Assembly: GCA_009777135.1 (NCBI GenBank)
Contig: WRMM01000008.1
Span: forward strand, 1-17,131
Direction: 5' to 3'
Origin: Candidatus Fibrimonadales bacterium
GTDB taxonomy: Bacteria > Fibrobacterota > Fibrobacteria > Fibrobacterales > Fibrobacteraceae
DNA length: 17,131 bases
Positions within the stretch are counted from its first letter, which is position 1. Every line of letters begins with the position of its first letter. The position numbers and the translations under genes are program-made. The notes under the pieces are model-generated. The model saw only the letters and a program-made list of their open reading frames with translations, did not search any database and had not been told where the DNA came from. Of this stretch, positions 7,050 through 14,281 are shown piece after piece.

Positions 7050-8628
7050 GAAAGAAAATAAACGCCGTTTTAATGTAACGGGTCTTTGCGTTCCTGAGCA
7101 GGACTATATGTGCGATATTTCTGATAAGGTATCGCAGACAGTTGCTATGGTAGAGCGAGGCGATTATTTTACGATAAACAGAGCAAGGCAATATGGAAAA
7201 ACAACTTTGCAGTGGCAATTGGAACAAACACTTGTAAAAAAAGGCTATTTGGTGGCAGGCATAAGTTTTGAGGGAATAGGCGACACTCCATTTGAAAATG
7301 AAGCAAATTTTTGCAAAAGCATTTTATCGTTAATCGCAAGAGCCATAAAAAATTACAATGCAAGCGAGGCTGAACTTTGGCAAAATTCTTACACCGAAAC
7401 GTTTGACGAACTAAGCGAAATTTTAAATACTTTATGCAAAGACAAAAAAATTGTTCTAACCATAGACGAAACCGATAAAACTTCCAATAATTTCATATTC
7501 CTGCGCTTTTTGGGAATACTGAGAGATAAATACTTAAACAGAAAAAAATTTGGCTATACATTCCAAAGCGTTATCTTGATAGGCGTTTATGACATAAAAA
7601 ATTTAAAATCGAAGATGATTCAAGCTGGCACCCACCAACTCCAAGACGGTGAAAAGCGAATTAATAGTCCTTGGAACATTGCAGCTGATTTCAAGATAGA
7701 CATGTCATTTAGCGCAAGCAATATATCCACAATGCTTTTGGAATACGAGAAAGACTGCAAAACGGGAATGGATATAGAGGCAATATCAAAAGAAATCAGA
7801 GCTTATACCAATGGCTACCCTTATTTGGTTTCTCGCCTTTGCAAAATTATAGACGAAGACTTGAACAAAGACTGGACTTTGAATGGTTTGCAGGAAGCGG
7901 TAAAACTTATTCTTATTGAGCAAAGCACTTTGTTCGATGATTTGATTAAAAACGTGGAAAATAACGATGAATTGAACAGCTTGCTAAAAAGAGGCATTCT
8001 TGGCGGAGAAAGAATTCCTTTCAACCCGGATAACTATGCAATTAGAACGGGCTTGATTTTTGGCATATTCCTGCAAAAAAACGAATATGTTTCTATACAC
8101 AACGAGATTTTCGAGCTAAGGCTTTATAATTATTACATCTCGCTGAAAGAGACTGGAAAAATCGATGTTCCAAGGACGTTGCCTGCTTATGTAATGGAGG
8201 GCAATAAATTCAACATGGCTCTTGCCATAAAGAAGTTTATGGCTCACTACTACGAGCTTTACCATAAATCCAATGAAAGTTTTCTTGAAAAGGAATGCCG
8301 CCTGCTGTTTTTGACATTCTTGAAGCCCCTCATAAACGGCAATGGTTTTTACCATATAGAATCTGAGACTCGCAACAGGGAACGCACGGATGTTATAGTG
8401 GATTTCAACGATCAGCAGTTTATTGTTGAGTTAAAGCTATGGAAAGGGGAAGCTTCTCACGAAAAAGCTTTGGAGCAGATTGCAGGCTATTTGGATAGCA
8501 AAAACAAGGACATAGGCTACTTGCTGACTTTCGATTTTAGGAAAAGAGATAACGTAGGCAAGCCCAAAGCGGAGTGGGTTGAGCATAAAGGCAAGCGGAT
8601 TTTTGATTGCATGGTGGGAATTTTATGA
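7039..8628 (+). CDS. AAA-like ATPase with C-terminal PD-(D/E)XK nuclease domain
   Basis: This 529-residue protein belongs to a family widespread as multiple paralogues in Bacteroidota and Fibrobacterota, whose cellular role is not established. Residues 10-28 carry the typical FNVTGLCVPEQDYM entry, followed by a P-loop at 48-56, RARQYGKTT, where the first Gly of the standard Walker A is Arg, as I recall for this family. Walker B is IVLTIDETDK (138-147, D143/E144). After a helical middle part, residues 433-529 form a PD-(D/E)XK domain. D451 (in RTDVIVDF) and the E464-L-K466 pair (in FIVELKLW) are intact, followed by the usual EQIAGYL helix, so the nuclease centre looks complete. It overlaps licD by 11 bases and the glycosyltransferase start by 4 (ATGA), in the middle of a glycan operon. 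That setting could reflect chance insertion, a moving cargo gene or a defence role. I cannot choose. Confidence 0.85.
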   Translation: MSGEKENKRRFNVTGLCVPEQDYMCDISDKVSQTVAMVERGDYFTINRARQYGKTTLQWQLEQTLVKKGYLVAGISFEGIGDTPFENEANFCKSILSLIARAIKNYNASEAELWQNSYTETFDELSEILNTLCKDKKIVLTIDETDKTSNNFIFLRFLGILRDKYLNRKKFGYTFQSVILIGVYDIKNLKSKMIQAGTHQLQDGEKRINSPWNIAADFKIDMSFSASNISTMLLEYEKDCKTGMDIEAISKEIRAYTNGYPYLVSRLCKIIDEDLNKDWTLNGLQEAVKLILIEQSTLFDDLIKNVENNDELNSLLKRGILGGERIPFNPDNYAIRTGLIFGIFLQKNEYVSIHNEIFELRLYNYYISLKETGKIDVPRTLPAYVMEGNKFNMALAIKKFMAHYYELYHKSNESFLEKECRLLFLTFLKPLINGNGFYHIESETRNRERTDVIVDFNDQQFIVELKLWKGEASHEKALEQIAGYLDSKNKDIGYLLTFDFRKRDNVGKPKAEWVEHKGKRIFDCMVGIL

Positions 8629-9938
8629 AAAAAGCTAGCATTGTAGTAACCTGCTACAATAAAGAAAAATACATAGCAGGCATGTTTGACTCCATTTTGG
8701 CGCAAAAATGGAAAAATATAGAAGTAGTTTTGGTGAACGATGGATCAACGGATAAAACTAGAGAAATAATAACGGAATACGAAACAAAATTCAAGAAAAA
8801 GGGATATTCCGTTATAATAATTGACCAAAAGAACAGCGGAGTGATTACTGCCGCCAAAAATGGTTTGCTCGCCTGCACAGGCGATTATTTTTGCATTGTA
8901 GATGCTGACGACAAATTATGCCCTGAGTATGTAAGCTTGCCCGTGAGCATTTTGGAAAAGCATAAAAAATTTGATTATACTATGTGCAGTTTCGACGAAG
9001 TAGACTTTAATGCTCCAAAACAAGAGCCTAAACGCTATAAAATAACCATAAAAGATAGCGAAAAAAACATGCTTTCTTGTTACTTGCTTTCTAAAATTCC
9101 AAATATGCCCTGGCTTTATATGGTTAGAAGTTCTTACTTGAAAAAAGAATTTTTTAAAAAATCTTATAGCACAAGCTCAAAAGGAACTCACGAGCCAGGT
9201 TTCAATATTCCATTAATGGCTTTGGGCGGAAACGTAAAAATTGTTGACAAGCCGCTTTACCTTTGGAATAAAACCATAGATTTAAATCGCCACAGCTATT
9301 TTTCCAAATATAAAGACCAAGAAAGTCATTTGGTAAAATATCATAAACTAATTAAACTTGCATTAAATTCTTTGCCAAATAAAATTGCAAGCAAAAAGCA
9401 AAAAGAACAATTTGTATTGCAGGCAGAATTTAAGAAATTGAAAATTTTATTCTGGCATAGCACAGGCGATAATTTTATTTTAGATGGAGATTTGCATAAA
9501 AAAGAGACTTTGAAAAAATTATTGAGATTTATAAATAAACATTTTCAAATTAAAATAAATGCAAAAATTCTAAGCGGCAAGGTGCACTATTTTACATATT
9601 TGATTGACGAAATACTTTTTACCGATAAAAAATTAAATAAAAAAACAGACATTAAAAGAATAATATGCTACGGTGCAATGGGAAAAGTTGCAGAGCAATG
9701 GCTGCCATTTATACTGCCCCTTATAAAGGAAAAATTTAAAGTTGAACTTTGGGATAAAAATGGAGATGGAAAAAAAATACAGCCAGCTGACTTTAAAACT
9801 TTAAAAAACAATGATGTTGTATTTGTATTCCCAAGAAAAAAAGAGGTGGTAAAAGAAATAAAAAGAGAATTAAAAAAAGCTAATTTTAAAAATGCAGTGT
9901 TTAATTTAAATGAGATGGCGATGTATGCTGGCAAATGA
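8625..9938 (+). CDS. Family 2 glycosyltransferase with C-terminal Rossmann-like module
   Basis: This is a cytoplasmic GT-A enzyme expected to move a sugar from an NDP-sugar to a surface glycan. Its 437 residues start MKKASIVVTCYNKEKYI, followed by VNDGSTDKT (NDGSTD at 38-43) and the metal-binding VDADD (92-96). I chose ATG 8625, which overlaps the upstream stop as ATGA and has GGTGGGAA just before it, over an upstream in-frame TTG at 8607. Residues about 342-437 form a separate alpha/beta unit (RIICYGAMGKVAEQW, then VELWDKNGDG, then PADFKTLK, then VVFVFPR) resembling the C-terminal part of the LicD protein. The 3' half is very AT-rich: by hand count 9361-9420 is 27 percent GC, against 62 percent in a 60-base piece of infB. 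Acquisition by transfer is possible. No membrane segment is evident and the sugar is unknown. Confidence 0.88.
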   Translation: MKKASIVVTCYNKEKYIAGMFDSILAQKWKNIEVVLVNDGSTDKTREIITEYETKFKKKGYSVIIIDQKNSGVITAAKNGLLACTGDYFCIVDADDKLCPEYVSLPVSILEKHKKFDYTMCSFDEVDFNAPKQEPKRYKITIKDSEKNMLSCYLLSKIPNMPWLYMVRSSYLKKEFFKKSYSTSSKGTHEPGFNIPLMALGGNVKIVDKPLYLWNKTIDLNRHSYFSKYKDQESHLVKYHKLIKLALNSLPNKIASKKQKEQFVLQAEFKKLKILFWHSTGDNFILDGDLHKKETLKKLLRFINKHFQIKINAKILSGKVHYFTYLIDEILFTDKKLNKKTDIKRIICYGAMGKVAEQWLPFILPLIKEKFKVELWDKNGDGKKIQPADFKTLKNNDVVFVFPRKKEVVKEIKRELKKANFKNAVFNLNEMAMYAGK

Positions 9939-10365
9939 AACAGATAAACGTTGGAAAATCGGCTATGTTAGCGGTTCGTTTGATCTCTTTCACATTGGCC
10001 ATTTGAGGCTATTGCAAAGAGCAAAGGAGCGTTGCGACTTTTTAATAGCAGGCGTTTTAACAGATGAATTGATTTTCAAGCATAAAGGCAAAATGCCTGT
10101 TATCCCTTTGAGCGAAAGAATGGAAATAATAGAATCCATAAAATACGTAGATAAAGTAGATACAACAACTCCAGATATTATTCCAAAAATAGAAGCATGG
10201 AAAAAACTCAAATTTGATGTTATGTTCACTGGCGATGACCACATTGGAGAAACCGTGGAAGAAAAGGAGCTTAATGCTGTAGGTGCAGATTTAGTATTTT
10301 TCCCCTACACAAAAGAACGCTCAACAACAGGCATTAGAAAACATATTTCAGGCGGGGCAAAATGA
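9925..10365 (+). CDS. Cytidylyltransferase-family nucleotidyltransferase
   Basis: This 146-residue protein of the HxGH nucleotidyltransferase superfamily probably couples CTP to a phosphorylated alcohol or polyol. The motifs are GSFDLFHIGHLRLLQRAK (HIGH at 23-26), GVLTDELIF with a KGK phosphate-binding loop, VIPLSERMEIIESIKYVD, FTGDDH, and near the end RSTTGIRK, the usual ST-x-IR signature. The pattern resembles eukaryotic-type choline/ethanolamine-phosphate cytidylyltransferases more than TagD, but specificity cannot be read directly. I prefer ATG 9925, preceded by a weak GAGATGG, over ATG 9910, which would add five residues and has no ribosome site. It overlaps the glycosyltransferase end by 14 bases and the next gene by 4 (ATGA). 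An adenylyltransferase role such as heptose-phosphate activation is a less likely alternative. Confidence 0.85.
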   Translation: MLANETDKRWKIGYVSGSFDLFHIGHLRLLQRAKERCDFLIAGVLTDELIFKHKGKMPVIPLSERMEIIESIKYVDKVDTTTPDIIPKIEAWKKLKFDVMFTGDDHIGETVEEKELNAVGADLVFFPYTKERSTTGIRKHISGGAK

Positions 10366-11726
10366 AAACTATTATCACTTACGGAACTTTTGATTTGTTT
10401 CACGAAGGGCATTTGAACTTGCTCAAAAGGGCACGTGCTTTGGGTGACAAATTAATTGTAAGCGTAACAACCGAGCAATACGATGTTCAACGCGGCAAGA
10501 TGAATGTTGTGGATAGCTTGATGAGACGCATAGACAATGTGCGGAATTCAGGCTTTGCTGATGAAATAATTATAGAAGAACGCGAAGGGCAAAAAATAGA
10601 AGATATCCAAAAATATAAAATAGATATTTTTGCAATAGGCTCAGACTGGACTAGTAAATTTGATTACTTGAAAGACTTTTGCGAAGTTGTTTATTTGCCA
10701 AGAACTGAAAATGTTTCAAGCACAGGGATTAGAACGCTTCGCAGAGAAATAATAAAATTAGGCATTGTTGGCACCGGGCGCATAGCCGAGCGAACAATGG
10801 AAGAACTGCACTTTGTAAGCGGAATCACCGCCTCAGCGGTTTTTAACCCTCGCCCAAACAGCGCAAAAAAATTTGCCAAAAGATTTGGCATTGAAACTGA
10901 AAGCTCAGACTACGAACTGTTTTTGAACGAAATAGATGCAGTCTATATTGCAAGCCCTCACGATACCCACTATGACTATTCTCGCAGAGCCTTGATTGCA
11001 GGCAAGCATGTTTTATGCGAAAAACCTTTTGTTCTAAAAGAAACAGAAGCAAAAGAACTTTTTGAAATTGCCTCAGAAGCCGATCTGGTTTTAATGGAAG
11101 CTATCAAAACCGCTTATTCGCCGGGCTTTTTAAATCTTCTGGCTATTGCCCGCAGCGGCAGAATCGGGAAAATATGCGATATAGAAGCGGCATTTACAAA
11201 GCTTGTGCCAGAAGCTCCTAAAGCAAGAGAATATGCCCCAATTTGCGGTGGAGCCTTTACCGAACTTGCAAGTTATCCTTTGCTGCCTATAGTGAAATTG
11301 CTCGGAACAAACTACAGCGAGTTATATTTTGACCACTCTGCAAATTCAAACGGAATAGATATTTATTCAAAAGCATACTTTAAATATGAGAATGCAATAG
11401 CAACCGCAAAAACAGGGATTGGCGTTAAAAGCGAAGGTCAGCTTCTGATTTCTGGAACAAATGGATATATTTTGGCTAAAAGCCCGTGGTGGCTAATGAA
11501 AGGTTTTGAAGTGTGCTATGAAAATCCAGATGACAATGAATTTTTTGCAACCCCATTTCACGGCTTTGGAATGCGCTATGAACTCGCAGATTTTGTGCAA
11601 AATATAAATGAAGCCTCGTTTAAGAATTTTAAACTGGTAAAATCAGATTCTATTTTCATGGCGCGCATTATGGAGCAATTTTTAAAGGCAAGAAAGATAA
11701 ATAGCCTTCCCAGAAGTTCCATCTGA
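10362..11726 (+). CDS. Bifunctional TagD-like cytidylyltransferase / Gfo-Idh-MocA oxidoreductase fusion
   Basis: Two enzymes share one 454-residue chain. Residues 1-128 match glycerol-3-phosphate cytidylyltransferase (TagD): ITYGTFDLFHEGHLNLL (HEGH 14-17), GSDWTSKFDYL (93-103), then YLPRTENVSSTGIR (111-124). Almost without linker, residues 131-454 match the Gfo/Idh/MocA family of NAD(P)-dependent sugar or polyol dehydrogenases: LGIVGTGRIAERT (133-145) is the Rossmann glycine loop, IASPHDTHYDYS is the strand-4 region, and GKHVLCEKPF carries the EKP signature (220-222). By analogy with bifunctional CDP-ribitol synthases such as Bcs1 of Haemophilus, which use unrelated folds, the oxidoreductase may make the polyol phosphate that the other half activates with CTP. 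That order of reactions is inference. The gene starts on ATGA overlap with the preceding cytidylyltransferase. Its 3' end overlaps the minus-strand gene tail to tail by 45 bases. Confidence 0.9.
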   Translation: MKTIITYGTFDLFHEGHLNLLKRARALGDKLIVSVTTEQYDVQRGKMNVVDSLMRRIDNVRNSGFADEIIIEEREGQKIEDIQKYKIDIFAIGSDWTSKFDYLKDFCEVVYLPRTENVSSTGIRTLRREIIKLGIVGTGRIAERTMEELHFVSGITASAVFNPRPNSAKKFAKRFGIETESSDYELFLNEIDAVYIASPHDTHYDYSRRALIAGKHVLCEKPFVLKETEAKELFEIASEADLVLMEAIKTAYSPGFLNLLAIARSGRIGKICDIEAAFTKLVPEAPKAREYAPICGGAFTELASYPLLPIVKLLGTNYSELYFDHSANSNGIDIYSKAYFKYENAIATAKTGIGVKSEGQLLISGTNGYILAKSPWWLMKGFEVCYENPDDNEFFATPFHGFGMRYELADFVQNINEASFKNFKLVKSDSIFMARIMEQFLKARKINSLPRSSI

Positions 11727-14237
11727 ATTTTCAGCCAACATGCTAAAAGCCTCGCGCTGGCCTTTAACCTCTTTTGGGGAGTTCTCTATAAATTCATGGA
11801 ACGCATTTAGCAAATTTTCTTCACGCGCATAAAATTGCTCAGGTTTTATATCTGGTTCCAAATGCCAAAAATTGCCTTTAAAATATTTTTCGTAATCATC
11901 TTTGCTGCATTCAAATATATGTTCCGAAATTTCGCCATTTTCCAAATTTAACTCATACAAAATCCTGTTGAATTGAGCCAATGCAAAAACTTTTTTCCCT
12001 ATTCTAAATGCACCGCCGTACTTTGCTCTATTCGCCGTCCAATCAACAGGAATTGGCAGCCCTTTAAATTCTTCAAAAACATTTGTCTCTTTGTCAAAGC
12101 GAAGAATCATATTTGAAAAAGCAGGAAAGAGCAGTAAATAGCTATCGCAGTTAGCAATGTAAAGGGCATCGTGCTTTAAAAGATTTTGCGCGCCTGGTCT
12201 AAAATTTTCAGGAAAATTTTTGAATTCCATAACATTTTTTTTATCCAAATCAACTTTCAAAAGAGCCAATGGTTCTCTTGCGCTAATCCAAATATTTTTT
12301 CCATCATAAATGCCTTGCACCGCATTTGCAAATCTTTTATTGCTGAATATTTTTGCAAGTTTTTGCGTTTCTAAATTATACTTCATTATAGTATCCATTT
12401 CAGAAAATAAACAAAGCATATTTGCGCTCCATTTAAAATCTTTTATAAATGCTGGATAATTATCAAAGAATATAGCCTTGCCATTCTCATCTAATGCTAA
12501 TGCAAAAATTAAACGTTTCGTTGCAATATTATCTTTAGCTTTTAATCCAATTTGCTGGTAAAGCTGTGACTGATAAGCTACTGAACCATCTTTTCGCAAA
12601 ATTATTATGGAATCGCTGTAATGGCAAAAACAGTAAAAATTGCCGTTGCATTCAACAGGACCCATAACAAAGCCTATTGTATTGGTTTTATGCTTGATGT
12701 CTAATTGAATATAGCGTTTTTCATTTGTTTTGGGATCAAATTCCATAATAAAATCACCGCAACTGGCAAAATTGAGCAGTTTTTCATCTCTTTCAATTAT
12801 TCTGCCAAAAGGCGACTGAGAAATAACTCCTTTTTTATCGCATGTTGCAACTAGCGATGCAGTATTGTTTTTAACGTCCAGTTTAAAAAGCCCGTTGGAA
12901 AGCGTATGCCATGCCCATGCGTTGCCTTGAGAATCCATTCTGAAGTTTCCAAATTTTAATCTGCTTTGAATATCTGCGCCGTCAGAAGGAAAGTCCAAAC
13001 TCTGAATCATAAGAGGCTTGCCTGTAAAACCCCAAAGCGTCATAATGGAACTGTCATCGCCATAATAGGCATCGCTCAAAGCCAAAGCCCTGTTCATATC
13101 TGGGGAATCATCGTAAATGCCATAGTTTTCGCTTTTATATTTTTCAACAATATTTAAATATCTGCCCAAAAGCGTTGGGCGCATAGTTTCAAAAGTATTT
13201 ATGCTAAGAGGGTGCGGCCTCCAAAGCAAAATTGGCTCTTTTAGTTTTTTGAATTTTCCGAGAACATATTCCAATTTATCTAAATACTCTTCGTTGCCAC
13301 TGAGTATTGCAGCTATGCTTGTGTTGTAGAAAATAACTCTTTTCTTTGCTCCATCTGCTTCTATTAAATTTTTCCATTCGCTTGGGATTTCAAAATCTTC
13401 TGCTTTTGAATTTACAATCTTGTCTATTTTTGGGCTGCCGAGCGCTAAAAATTTTTTCTCAGGATCGCCAAACTGCCATCCAAAATATTTTTTAAAACCT
13501 TCTGTCAAAAATTTCTTTTCTTGTTCTGTTTGGACAATTATTTTGTGCGCATTGAAAAATACCGGAACCCAAATATGATTATCATCTAATTTTGCGTTTA
13601 TGTCTATGCTGCCTCTTTGAGTGTAATAAGGCACATATACAAGGCAATCGGTGAAGTTTTTTAATTTATCAGAATAGTAATCAGGATGAACGCTTGTAAT
13701 TGTATTTAGCCCATCATACGGATTATGTATAAAAATCATATCTGGGCAGCGCTCTTCTATATTGTATTTGCGATAATCTATCAAGGGTATGTTTTTGGGA
13801 TAACCAGTTTCCCAATGCATTTCCGTAAGTTTTCCGTTCTTTCTATCGTAATATGGAATGGGCATAACAAAGGCATCGCAATTCGGGTCATCTTTAGCTG
13901 CAAGGTAAATGCTTTCCAAAGAATCCCACATTGAAGCTTTATACGGCAAAAAAAGCGCTTCCACTTTTACTTTGACTTCTGAATCAAAAACTGATTTCAA
14001 ATTTTTGATATTTTCAAGAATATCAAACTTGCTTTCTTTAAGCGAATTTTCTATGGCTTGCAGCAGTTCCAAGCTTTTGGGAGCGGCTTCTTGCTCTAAA
14101 TTTTCTCTAAGGCATTCGCAGGCAGCAAGGCAATCTTGAACCTGCTCAAGCGGGTTTGCCAAACTCGGCAGCAAATCTGCCATTTTGCTCATTGTTCCAA
14201 GCAAAGCAAGCATTTCCTGTTTATGATTTTTCTGCAT
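11682..14237 (-). CDS. CDP-glycerol glycerophosphotransferase-like protein fused to a predicted beta-propeller
   Basis: The 851-residue protein has three parts. Residues 1-90 are mostly helical and possibly coiled coil. Residues about 95-415 resemble the GT-B-fold CDP-glycerol glycerophosphotransferase family: FIHNPYDG, YVPYYT, then LLWRPHP (RPHP 340-343) and LSDAYYGDDSSIMTLWGFTGKP (GDDSS 393-397), the two conserved blocks of that family. Residues about 425-800 show some seven repeats of a blade-like pattern, each a short hydrophobic strand pair ending in a phrase such as LFKLDVKN, IMEFDPKTN, IMKYNLETQ, LLKVDLDKK, ILRFDKETN or LYELNLENG, which predicts a six- or seven-bladed propeller. The transferase half would move phosphoglycerol or a related group. 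The propeller may bind the acceptor. No signal peptide or membrane segment is seen. It lies alone on this strand, divergent from the TraB gene, with no Shine-Dalgarno sequence before ATG 14237. Confidence 0.8.
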   Translation of the reverse strand: MQKNHKQEMLALLGTMSKMADLLPSLANPLEQVQDCLAACECLRENLEQEAAPKSLELLQAIENSLKESKFDILENIKNLKSVFDSEVKVKVEALFLPYKASMWDSLESIYLAAKDDPNCDAFVMPIPYYDRKNGKLTEMHWETGYPKNIPLIDYRKYNIEERCPDMIFIHNPYDGLNTITSVHPDYYSDKLKNFTDCLVYVPYYTQRGSIDINAKLDDNHIWVPVFFNAHKIIVQTEQEKKFLTEGFKKYFGWQFGDPEKKFLALGSPKIDKIVNSKAEDFEIPSEWKNLIEADGAKKRVIFYNTSIAAILSGNEEYLDKLEYVLGKFKKLKEPILLWRPHPLSINTFETMRPTLLGRYLNIVEKYKSENYGIYDDSPDMNRALALSDAYYGDDSSIMTLWGFTGKPLMIQSLDFPSDGADIQSRLKFGNFRMDSQGNAWAWHTLSNGLFKLDVKNNTASLVATCDKKGVISQSPFGRIIERDEKLLNFASCGDFIMEFDPKTNEKRYIQLDIKHKTNTIGFVMGPVECNGNFYCFCHYSDSIIILRKDGSVAYQSQLYQQIGLKAKDNIATKRLIFALALDENGKAIFFDNYPAFIKDFKWSANMLCLFSEMDTIMKYNLETQKLAKIFSNKRFANAVQGIYDGKNIWISAREPLALLKVDLDKKNVMEFKNFPENFRPGAQNLLKHDALYIANCDSYLLLFPAFSNMILRFDKETNVFEEFKGLPIPVDWTANRAKYGGAFRIGKKVFALAQFNRILYELNLENGEISEHIFECSKDDYEKYFKGNFWHLEPDIKPEQFYAREENLLNAFHEFIENSPKEVKGQREAFSMLAENSDGTSGKAIYLSCL

Positions 14238-14241
14238 ACAG

Positions 14242-14271
14242 TTGTTTAATATACTAATTTTTTTCTACTTT
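14242..14271 (+). promoter_or_regulatory. Putative promoter of the TraB-family gene
   Basis: TTGTTT (14242-14247) and TACTTT (14266-14271) are separated by 18 bases and could be -35 and -10 boxes for the + strand. TACTTT ends 10 bases before ATG 14282. Transcription would then start within a few bases of the start codon, and no ribosome site is present, so the mRNA would be nearly leaderless. The element lies inside a 44-base divergent spacer. Confidence 0.4.
14248..14253 (-). promoter_or_regulatory. Putative -10 box for the minus-strand transferase-propeller gene
   Basis: Read on the minus strand this is TATATT, ending 10 bases before ATG 14237. No Shine-Dalgarno sequence lies between them. 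The geometry again suggests a very short leader. It overlaps the spacer of the opposing putative promoter, so the two divergent genes may compete for or share regulation. No -35 box is convincing. Confidence 0.35.
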
Positions 14272-14281
14272 TCCCCATACA

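Noticed and set aside
8607..8624. TTG start adding six residues to the glycosyltransferase
   Set aside because: ATG 8625 has a ribosome site, an ATGA overlap with the upstream stop and the family-typical N-terminus. The extension offers nothing.
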